This document shows positions 6,463 through 11,243 of a stretch of DNA of 11,243 nt, piece after piece; position 1 is the first letter of the stretch, and every line of letters begins with the position of its first letter. The position numbers were made by a program, and so were the translations under genes. Source of the stretch: Bacillota bacterium (GTDB taxonomy: Bacteria; Bacillota; Clostridia; Peptostreptococcales; Anaerovoracaceae). The stretch lies in the NCBI GenBank assembly GCA_016281165.1, contig JAEEIC010000119.1, forward strand, positions 1 to 11,243, read 5' to 3'. The notes under the pieces are model-generated. The model had not been told where the DNA came from, did no database searches, and was given only the letters and a program-made list of their open reading frames with translations.

Positions 6463-6478
6463 CGCCGCCCGGGCGGCG
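6463..6478. repeat. 16-base perfect palindrome
   Basis: CGCCGCCCGGGCGGCG is its own reverse complement and lies directly after the hydrolase stop codon. No T-tract follows on either strand, so it is not a standard terminator. It might stabilise the 3' end of the upstream message or mark a binding site. In GC-rich DNA such a palindrome can also arise by chance. Confidence 0.4.
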
Positions 6479-6479
6479 T

Positions 6480-7277
6480 TCAGCCGCGGAAGAACTCCAG
6501 CACCCTGCTGTTGAAATCCTTCGCCTCGCTGTAGGCCTCGTGCCCCAGGCCTTCGTAGATATGGCAGGCGCAGCCCAGCTTCGCCGCGATCTCGGGCGAG
6601 GCCCCGCTGCCGACTATACGGTCCTCCGCTCCCCCGATGACCAGCGCCGGACAGCGGATATCCTCGAGCCTGTCATAGGTGTCGCAGGTGAGGCAGGCCG
6701 CGGCAAGGCGCAGGAAGCGCTCCTTGGGGATGAACTTCATCGCCTTCACCGCCCGCGGGACGAAGGCCCCGTATTTCCTGAGGAAGGCCTCGGAATAGCC
6801 GCTGCGCATATAGTCCTTGGCGACCGCGGCAAGGCCTGAGCTCCCGGCGAGATCAAGCCAGCGCGATATGACCTCTCTGACGGTATCGTTGGGACGGCTC
6901 AAGGTCACGGCCAGGGCCAGGCGCGAGACCAGACCGGGATGCGCGAGGGCGAGCTCCTGGGCGATCATGCCGCCCATGGAAGCGCCGAGGACGCAGGCTC
7001 TTTCGAGCCCCAGGCTCTTCATCGCCGCCGCCGTGTCCTCCGCCATGTCCCTGACGGTGACGCCGGCGGGGATATCCTCCCCGCGGCCGATGATGTACAC
7101 CCTGAATTCCTTGGCGAAGGCGCGGTAATACCAGGCGAGGGGGCGGGCCGTTCCCTCCATGCCCGTGAGCCTCAGCCCCGGGATGATCACCATCGCCTTA
7201 TCTCCGCCGCCAAACGATATGCAGGGGACGCCGCCCCCCTCCGTTTTGACCTTGAATTCTTCAGCCCCGTAAAACAT
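6480..7277 (-). CDS. Alpha/beta hydrolase
   Basis: A 265-residue alpha/beta-hydrolase-fold enzyme, probably cytoplasmic since no signal peptide is visible. The nucleophile elbow is GASMGG with S100. The acid is probably D219 in IGGAEDRIVG and the histidine H246 in LGHEAYSE, in the right order and spacing. The oxyanion segment is IIPGLRLTG rather than the common HGxx, so the exact subfamily is unclear. The substrate is unknown: esterases, lactonases and C-C hydrolases share this pattern. The ATG at 7277 follows GGAGGGACG. The gene is 21 bases after the XRE regulator, so both are probably co-transcribed, possibly with the symporter downstream. Confidence 0.88.
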   Translation of the reverse strand: MFYGAEEFKVKTEGGGVPCISFGGGDKAMVIIPGLRLTGMEGTARPLAWYYRAFAKEFRVYIIGRGEDIPAGVTVRDMAEDTAAAMKSLGLERACVLGASMGGMIAQELALAHPGLVSRLALAVTLSRPNDTVREVISRWLDLAGSSGLAAVAKDYMRSGYSEAFLRKYGAFVPRAVKAMKFIPKERFLRLAAACLTCDTYDRLEDIRCPALVIGGAEDRIVGSGASPEIAAKLGCACHIYEGLGHEAYSEAKDFNSRVLEFFRG

Positions 7278-7298
7278 CGTCCCTCCGTCCGCGCCGGG

Positions 7299-8063
7299 CT
7301 ACCTCTTCTTGTACATCACGAGCTCGGGGTCCTTTCCGCCCTCGCCGTAGGTGCATACAAGTATGAAGTCCATGCCCGCCAGGACTCCGAAGCAGCGGTC
7401 CCCGCCGAACTCGGACTCCAGCTGGGCGCCAAGATAAGTAGTCCCGTCGTCCAGAAACTTCGCCTTGTTCCCGCCCGGGAGCCTGTATTCGAGATTGACG
7501 TAGCTGCCCACGAGGGCGTTGAGCTTCTCCACCTTCGGCAGGCCCTCGACATGAAGATCGTTTATCTCCTCCGCGAGCTGCTTCCTGAAGGCCTCGAACT
7601 GCCCGCCGTCGCTCAGCTCCTCATACCGTTTCCAGTAATCGAGCCCGGGCAGAGTCTGCTTAAGATACGCGCGGGCCTGCTCTTCGCTGAAGCCCTGGCT
7701 CACCAGATTTGGCACGCAGACCTCGATGAGCTCGTCCATGTCGCTGTAGGTGTAGTTCCCGTCGGCATAGCACCATTTGCAGTACTCCTCGCTGAGCGAG
7801 CCGTCTTTGTTGCGGCCGAGGATCTCATCCTCGAGGGGCATGCCGCAGCACTGGCAGACGAGCCTGCGCGGCGAGCCCAGCAGGGTGTTGATCGATACGT
7901 TGTACAGCCCGGAGAGAAGCTTGAGGGTCTCGGTTCCGGGGAGCGTCTCGCCGTTCTCCCAGCGCGAGACCGCCTGTCTGGTCACGAAGACCTTTTCGGC
8001 CAGCTCGTCCTGCGACAGGCCGTTCCTGGTCCTGAGTTCGTATAATACTTCTTTTGCGTCCAT
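7299..8063 (-). CDS. XRE-family transcriptional regulator with zinc ribbon and extra C-terminal domain
   Basis: A 254-residue regulator in three parts. Residues 5-62 are a Cro/CI-type helix-turn-helix (GLSQDELAEKVFVTRQAVSRWENG is its core, written here in part as LSQDELAEKV and TRQAVSRWENG). Residues 70-98 form a zinc ribbon with C70/C73 in CQCCGMPL and C95/C98 in YCKWC. The remainder (about 105-254) is a soluble region I cannot assign, with a beta-rich end from GSYVNLEYRL onward. The ATG at 8063 follows GGGAGG and matches the usual start of the helix-turn-helix; the upstream frame to 8114 is not similar to the family. An inverted repeat covers the likely -10 box, which suggests autoregulation. 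The hydrolase lies 21 bases downstream and is a likely target. Confidence 0.9.
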   Translation of the reverse strand: MDAKEVLYELRTRNGLSQDELAEKVFVTRQAVSRWENGETLPGTETLKLLSGLYNVSINTLLGSPRRLVCQCCGMPLEDEILGRNKDGSLSEEYCKWCYADGNYTYSDMDELIEVCVPNLVSQGFSEEQARAYLKQTLPGLDYWKRYEELSDGGQFEAFRKQLAEEINDLHVEGLPKVEKLNALVGSYVNLEYRLPGGNKAKFLDDGTTYLGAQLESEFGGDRCFGVLAGMDFILVCTYGEGGKDPELVMYKKR

Positions 8064-8075
8064 TGTTTTTACCTC

Positions 8076-8097
8076 CCGTATCTTCATTCTAATACGG
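8076..8097. promoter_or_regulatory. Inverted repeat over the regulator promoter, candidate operator
   Basis: CCGTAT at 8076-8081 and ATACGG at 8092-8097 form a perfect 6-bp inverted repeat with a 10-base spacer. The spacer holds a probable -10 box on the minus strand, TAGAAT (8091-8086, five of six matches to consensus). No clear -35 is seen. The repeat lies 13 bases upstream of the regulator's start codon and borders its ribosome binding site, the place expected for an autoregulatory operator. Confidence 0.4.
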
Positions 8098-8136
8098 AGA
8101 CGCGGGGATTTCACGCAACCCGCTGTTGCTCTTGGG

Positions 8137-8187
8137 GAGCGTCCGCCCGGCTTTCGGGCCTGCCGCCCGTGGCGGAGGGCGCCGCTC
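8137..8187. repeat. Compact multi-stem inverted-repeat structure after the GNAT gene
   Basis: An outer stem (GAGCG 8137-8141 with CGCTC 8183-8187) encloses two hairpins. One is GCCCG 8145-8149 with CGGGC 8155-8159; the other is CCGCC 8163-8167 with GGCGG 8171-8175. This could fold as a three-way junction. It begins just after the GNAT stop codon and has no T-tract, so it is not a canonical terminator; it may stabilise the 3' end or pause transcription. GC-rich sequence makes chance pairing likely. Confidence 0.35.
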
Positions 8188-8189
8188 TT

Positions 8190-8729
8190 TCATTCCTCCC
8201 CGGTCTTTATATCGTACCTGTTGACCGTGATCCCCGAGATATCGCCATGCACGGAGCCCGCGAAGACCCCGCCGCAGGCCAGAATGGTCCTGACGCTGGC
8301 AGTATTCCTGTCGCTGCAGACCAGCCTCGCGGTCCCGATCCCGAGCTCGCCCGCCTTTTTGAGCGCCAGGCGCAGCAATTCTTTTCCGTAGCCCTTGCCC
8401 TGCTCGCTCGGGCGCACGGAACCTCCGATATGCGAGGCGAACTCAAGGTCATCGTCATCGTACTCGAGCCTGTGGCGCAGGCAGCAAAAACCGACTATCC
8501 TGCCGTCGGAGGGGCGCAGGGCCATATACCAGCTCAGCTTTCCCTCCATCCGGCCGCAGTATTCCAGCCATTCGTATACGTCCGCGAACTCCTCCAGATG
8601 ATCCATCCCCGGTATCCTCTCCGGGATATTGGTGACCCTTTCGCGGTCCCTCGGGAACTCCGCCCGGTATTCTTCTATCCGCGCCGCGTACGCGGCGGAA
8701 GGCTTCACGAGCCTGAGCTCTTCCGTCAT
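8190..8729 (-). CDS. GNAT-family N-acetyltransferase
   Basis: A 179-residue acetyl-CoA-dependent acetyltransferase. The acetyl-CoA binding motif A is seen as SVRPSEQGKGYGKELL (104-119), containing the QxxGxG pyrophosphate loop. The preceding strand IVGFCCLRHRL and the later RLVCSDRNTASVRTILACGG (135-154) fit the GNAT fold, the latter being the conserved motif B with Asn and Ser. The N-terminal region, with YRAEFPRDRERV and the SWYMAL strand, resembles uncharacterised Bacillota acetyltransferases; the acceptor is unknown. The start at 8729 overlaps the mutM stop in an ATGA, with GGAAGG upstream, so its translation is probably coupled to mutM. It is the last gene of its operon. Confidence 0.9.
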   Translation of the reverse strand: MTEELRLVKPSAAYAARIEEYRAEFPRDRERVTNIPERIPGMDHLEEFADVYEWLEYCGRMEGKLSWYMALRPSDGRIVGFCCLRHRLEYDDDDLEFASHIGGSVRPSEQGKGYGKELLRLALKKAGELGIGTARLVCSDRNTASVRTILACGGVFAGSVHGDISGITVNRYDIKTGEE

Positions 8730-9562
8730 TCCGTCCTTCCTTTCTGGCAGCGCGGGCAGAAGACGCTGCCCCGCCCGCCGATCACGGTCCTTACCAGCGT
8801 TTCGCCGCAGACCCGGCAGGGCTCCTTCGCCCGGCCGTAGACCCGAAGATACGGGGTGTTGCGGTAATCGCTCCCGCCGCCCGCGAGATATTCGCCGGGC
8901 GCGATACTGTTCTTCTCCGTGAAGAACGCGATGGCGCGCGGGATCTCCGCGGCCAGGGCCTCAAAGTCCGCGGGTCCCAGCCCGCGGCAGGGCGTGTCGG
9001 GACGGATGCCGCAGGAAAAGAGTATCTCGTCTGAATATATGTTGCCTATGCCGGCCACCACGCTCTGGTCGAGCAGGGCTTCCTTCACCGCCCTCCTGCT
9101 GCCGCCGAGCTTTTCCGCCAGGTATCCCGCGGTCAGGGCGGGATCGTCCGGCTCGGGGCCGAGCCTGAAGACGCCCGAGACGCGGTCTTCCTCGCCGCTC
9201 TTAAAATACCAGAAACGTCCGAAGCGCCTGAGATCGGCAAAGCGCAGCTCGTCTCCTCCCGAGAGCTTTATTACGACGCAAGTATGCTTTTCGGCAGCCG
9301 TACCCGCGGGAACGACGAGCAGCCTTCCCGTCATGCGCAGATGCAGGAGCATCCTGTCTCCGCTCTCAAAATCGAATATAAGGAACTTGCCGCGGCGGCC
9401 CATGCCGGCAAAAGCCTGCCCCGCGAGCTCAGCGCGGAAGACCTCCGCCCGCGGATAAGCGACGGCGCTCTCGCTGAGCACGCTCACCGCCTCGGCTCTG
9501 CGGCCCCTGATCTGGGGACCTATGACCCTGCGTACGGTCTCGACTTCGGGAAGCTCAGGCAT
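8726..9562 (-). CDS. mutM: Formamidopyrimidine-DNA glycosylase (bifunctional DNA glycosylase/AP lyase)
   Basis: A 278-residue base-excision repair enzyme that removes 8-oxoguanine and formamidopyrimidines from DNA and nicks the abasic site. The N-terminus MPELPEVETVRR carries the catalytic P2 and E3. K59 in GRRGKFLIF corresponds to the conserved DNA-binding lysine. SVVAGIGNIYSDEILF (167-182) is the helix-two-turn-helix with N174. The C-terminal zinc finger is complete: C249/C252 and C269/C272, with R264 in the IGGRGSVFCPRCQ hairpin. Length is standard. The ATG at 9562 follows AAGGAGGCCTTT, which lies inside the end of the phosphatase gene; the two genes overlap by eight bases. The N-terminus and the zinc finger distinguish it from Nei only partly, but the overall pattern favours Fpg. 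Confidence 0.96.
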   Translation of the reverse strand: MPELPEVETVRRVIGPQIRGRRAEAVSVLSESAVAYPRAEVFRAELAGQAFAGMGRRGKFLIFDFESGDRMLLHLRMTGRLLVVPAGTAAEKHTCVVIKLSGGDELRFADLRRFGRFWYFKSGEEDRVSGVFRLGPEPDDPALTAGYLAEKLGGSRRAVKEALLDQSVVAGIGNIYSDEILFSCGIRPDTPCRGLGPADFEALAAEIPRAIAFFTEKNSIAPGEYLAGGGSDYRNTPYLRVYGRAKEPCRVCGETLVRTVIGGRGSVFCPRCQKGRTE

Positions 9563-10145
9563 AAAGGCCTCCTTCCGCCGGACCCGCGAAGGGGACCGGG
9601 ACCGTGAAGCGGCCGTCCCTGTATTCCGCGGTATACACGTCGCAGTTCGCTATGTGCTTTGACCAGTAGCTTCCGCCCGAGGCGGGAGTCAGGTACTCGA
9701 GCAGGCCCTTCATGGCGATCGCGTGCGTGCAGACCAGTATGTTCTCTTCCGCGCGGCAGCGCTCCTCAAGGAAGGAGCCGGCTCTGGCGACCACGCTCTC
9801 AAGAGGCTCCATGCCCTCGGGAGCGGGATTATGGACGAAATCGCTGAAAAAGGTCAGGACCTCCGGGGCGAGGGCCTTGAGGGACATGCCTTCGTACGGC
9901 CCGTAATCCATCTCGATCAGGCGCCCGTCGAGACGGGGCCCGGCATAGGGCGCGATGATCTTCGCGGTCTGGACCGCTCTCGCCAGGGGACTGGAATAGA
10001 CCGCGTCGAAGCGGACGCCGCGAAGAAGAGCGGCGGCTCCCTCCGCCTGCTCCACGCCCTTTTCGTTCAGGGGATAGTCGCTCCTGCCCTGCAGTATGCG
10101 GCGGATATTGAGCTCTGTCTGCCCGTGCCTTACTATATATATCAC
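9555..10145 (-). CDS. Histidine phosphatase family protein (phosphoglycerate mutase-like)
   Basis: A 196-residue member of the histidine phosphatase superfamily. The RHG motif is at 6-8 in MIYIVRHGQTELN, with H7 the phospho-accepting residue. SSPLARAVQTA (51-61) supplies R56, E78 lies in LIEMDYGPYEG, and H141 in CTHAIAMKG is the second histidine. These enzymes are cofactor-independent-type phosphatases or mutases acting on small phosphorylated molecules; the short length favours a phosphatase such as the CobC/YhfR-like group. The start is a GTG at 10145 with GGAG eight bases upstream, and it overlaps the stop of the DUF2087 gene as GTGA. Its end overlaps mutM by eight bases. Confidence 0.9.
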   Translation of the reverse strand: MIYIVRHGQTELNIRRILQGRSDYPLNEKGVEQAEGAAALLRGVRFDAVYSSPLARAVQTAKIIAPYAGPRLDGRLIEMDYGPYEGMSLKALAPEVLTFFSDFVHNPAPEGMEPLESVVARAGSFLEERCRAEENILVCTHAIAMKGLLEYLTPASGGSYWSKHIANCDVYTAEYRDGRFTVPVPFAGPAEGGLYA

Positions 10146-10741
10146 TCTTGCTTCTCCGCGTTCTTTATCGTTTCTCTCACTATCCGGTCGATCAGCTCCT
10201 CGCGTCCGCCGGCGCTTTCAGGCACGGCGGCTATGGTGTACCATTGGCCGGGATAGTCCCAATACTGCTGAAAGTAGGCTTCGAGCGGATAAGGGTCGGC
10301 GACGGAACAGGCTTCCGGCATGATGCTTCGGACCCTTTCCAGAGCCTCTTCGTGTATCCTGTCCCTGAATTCAGCCGCGGCCTTAAGATCCCCGCCGCCG
10401 TAAAGGGCGATCTCTTCCTCCTTCGGCTCTTCCGGGCTGATGCCGCAGTATCTTTCGAGCAGCTGCGCGAGCGTCGGGCGCTCTGGATCCAGCCAGTATT
10501 CCCTGCCGTCCGGGCTCCTGCTGATGAGGAAGTGATCGTAAAGCTCCCGCCTTAAAGCCGCGGGATCGCCGAAGCTGTGCAGCCGCAAGAGCAGCGCGCC
10601 GAATTCGGCCTCGGTATATCTGCGGCCGGAGGGGATATGCTCCGACAGCCAGACCAGAGCCTCGATCTTTTTCCTTCTCTTGGAGGGAAGCCTTACGAGC
10701 TTTCCCTTCTCCACGAGACCCTTAAGGTCGTACGCGTCCAT
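10142..10741 (-). CDS. DUF2087 domain-containing protein with uncharacterised C-terminal region
   Basis: A 199-residue soluble protein. Residues about 8-86 match the DUF2087 pattern: LVRLPSKRRKKIEALVWL, then SGRRYTEAEFGALL, RRELYDHFLI and a closing EYWLD. This is a small winged-helix-like domain of unknown function, sometimes found with transcriptional regulators. Residues 87-199 are not part of DUF2087. They contain an acidic linker (PEEPKEEE, 103-110) and a charged helical stretch ending in NAEKQE, and I recognise no family in them. The ATG at 10741 follows a strong AAAGGAGGAGCGC. It is the first gene of the operon with the phosphatase, mutM and GNAT genes, and its stop overlaps the phosphatase start. 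A regulatory or nucleic-acid-binding role is possible but unproven. Confidence 0.85.
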   Translation of the reverse strand: MDAYDLKGLVEKGKLVRLPSKRRKKIEALVWLSEHIPSGRRYTEAEFGALLLRLHSFGDPAALRRELYDHFLISRSPDGREYWLDPERPTLAQLLERYCGISPEEPKEEEIALYGGGDLKAAAEFRDRIHEEALERVRSIMPEACSVADPYPLEAYFQQYWDYPGQWYTIAAVPESAGGREELIDRIVRETIKNAEKQE

Positions 10742-10840
10742 AAGCGCTCCTCCTTTGGGATCCTGCCCTCATCTCAGTCTCATCCGCGCGGATGCTCCGC
10801 CGCTGCCCGCGGCCTTCCGGACACAGATCCTTAGATGATC

Positions 10841-10849
10841 ATTATACCA
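10841..10849 (-). promoter_or_regulatory. Extended -10 promoter of the DUF2087-mutM operon
   Basis: The minus strand reads TGGTATAAT, a TGn plus perfect TATAAT. It sits four bases after the T-tract of the upstream terminator, so its -35 region would lie inside the terminator hairpin and matches consensus poorly. Transcription should begin near 10834-10836, giving a leader of about 93 bases before the DUF2087 start codon. The leader contains a 14-base palindrome (10781-10794) and a 5-bp hairpin (10799-10813). Confidence 0.7.
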
Positions 10850-10850
10850 T

Positions 10851-10880
10851 AAAAAAGGCGGCGCCTGAAAGAGCGCCGCC
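10851..10880 (-). terminator. Intrinsic terminator of the ABC permease gene
   Basis: On the minus strand a perfect 8-bp stem (GGCGGCGC with GCGCCGCC, arms 10873-10880 and 10857-10864) with an 8-base loop is followed by six T residues (10856-10851). Three flanking A:T pairs (10854-10856 with 10881-10883) could lengthen the stem. It lies 20 bases after the permease stop codon. Confidence 0.92.
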
Positions 10881-10900
10881 TTTCGCGATCGGTATACGCG

Positions 10901-11243
10901 TCAAAACTCTTTGTTCTCGATGACCCTTACCGCCCAAAGGTAGCAGACGAAAGCTCCCAGCGCGCATGCCGCGGTGATCGCGGCAAACACTGCGGCCGGC
11001 GGCATGCTGTCCAGTATACGCGTGAGCCTGGCTGCGGGATGCTCCCCGCCCGCAGCGAAGCGCTTTCCCCCCAGCATGACCACCGCGATGAGGCCGAATA
11101 TGATGAAGAGCACTATCCTGCTCTTCTCCGGACCGTATTTGAGCAGCAGCGGGATCATGAACGCGGCGGAGAGGAATATGACGGGGATGACCGACAGGAG
11201 CATCGGCAGTTCCCCGATGATGTCGGCGCCGCCGTGTCTGACC
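10901..11243 (-). CDS. ABC-2 type transporter permease, C-terminal part
   Basis: A partial gene that enters from the right edge; 113 residues are visible and the N-terminus is outside the window. Three hydrophobic segments can be seen: MLLSVIPVIFLSAAFMIPLL, then IVLFIIFGLIAVVMLGG, then AAVFAAITAACALGAFVCYL. The frame continues upstream of the first ATG (11203) to the window edge without a stop, and the residues there (GGADIIGELP) fit an ongoing protein, so 11203 is not the true start. The pattern PLLLKYGPEKSR and the ending RVIENKEF resemble ABC-2 permeases of the ABC2_membrane_5 type in Bacillota. The matching ATPase gene would be expected just outside the window. A different small membrane protein family is the alternative. 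Confidence 0.7.
   Translation of the reverse strand, partial: VRHGGADIIGELPMLLSVIPVIFLSAAFMIPLLLKYGPEKSRIVLFIIFGLIAVVMLGGKRFAAGGEHPAARLTRILDSMPPAAVFAAITAACALGAFVCYLWAVRVIENKEF

Noticed and set aside
6451..6478. Terminator after the hydrolase gene
   Set aside because: The GC-rich palindrome has no T-tract; the following bases on the minus strand are an A-run, so it does not fit an intrinsic terminator.
6939..8045. 368-codon plus-strand frame
   Set aside because: It is antisense to the hydrolase and the XRE regulator, both well supported by motifs. High GC content makes long shadow frames common.
1..11243. Defence system, prophage, CRISPR array or mobile element
   Set aside because: I found no nuclease, toxin, integrase, transposase, direct-repeat array or tRNA-associated attachment site. 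The P-loop ATPase stands among metabolic genes without an antitoxin-like partner.

Overview
The window reads as chromosomal DNA of a GC-rich bacterium, most likely a member of the Bacillota (Clostridia-like). This rests on strong AGGAGG-type ribosome binding sites before nearly every gene, a ferredoxin-domain aldo/keto reductase typical of anaerobes, an XRE regulator with a CQxC-type zinc ribbon, a DUF2087 protein, and an ABC-2 permease with the usual C-terminus of that Bacillota family. The assignment is an inference; there is no rRNA or other marker gene. Every convincing gene lies on the minus strand, so transcription runs from high to low coordinates. I see no plus-strand gene, tRNA, rRNA, CRISPR array, insertion sequence or phage gene.

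Layout in transcription order. (1) 11243-10901: the C-terminal end of an ABC-2 type permease, closed by a clear intrinsic terminator (10851-10880). (2) 10849-8190: an extended -10 promoter, then a tightly coupled operon of DUF2087 protein, histidine phosphatase, formamidopyrimidine-DNA glycosylase (mutM) and GNAT acetyltransferase, joined by 4-8 nt overlaps. A compact inverted-repeat structure without a U-tract follows. (3) 8091-4957: an XRE/zinc-ribbon regulator with an inverted repeat over its probable promoter, an alpha/beta hydrolase, a possible 28-residue ORF and a sodium:solute symporter, ended by an intrinsic terminator (4910-4937). (4) 4882-426: a perfect extended -10 box that would give an almost leaderless transcript, then thpR (RNA 2',3'-cyclic phosphodiesterase), a NUDIX hydrolase, a D-2-hydroxyacid dehydrogenase, a KDPG/KHG aldolase (eda), a P-loop kinase-like ATPase and a 4Fe-4S aldo/keto reductase. 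Directly behind the last stop codon, in the same frame, is a doubly deleted remnant of an AstE/AspA-family zinc acylase (425-105). A perfect 14-bp hairpin (3-42) lies beyond it.

The genes look like housekeeping repair plus small-molecule metabolism. MutM and the MutT-like NUDIX protein could both act on oxidised guanine, though they sit in separate operons. The dehydrogenase, aldolase, kinase-like protein and aldo/keto reductase form a plausible carbonyl/sugar-acid catabolic block, with the kinase as the least understood member. I find no convincing new defence or mobile system. The points most worth a second look are the acylase remnant, the apparently leaderless six-gene operon, the unassigned kinase beside eda, and the uncharacterised C-terminal halves of the DUF2087 and XRE proteins.
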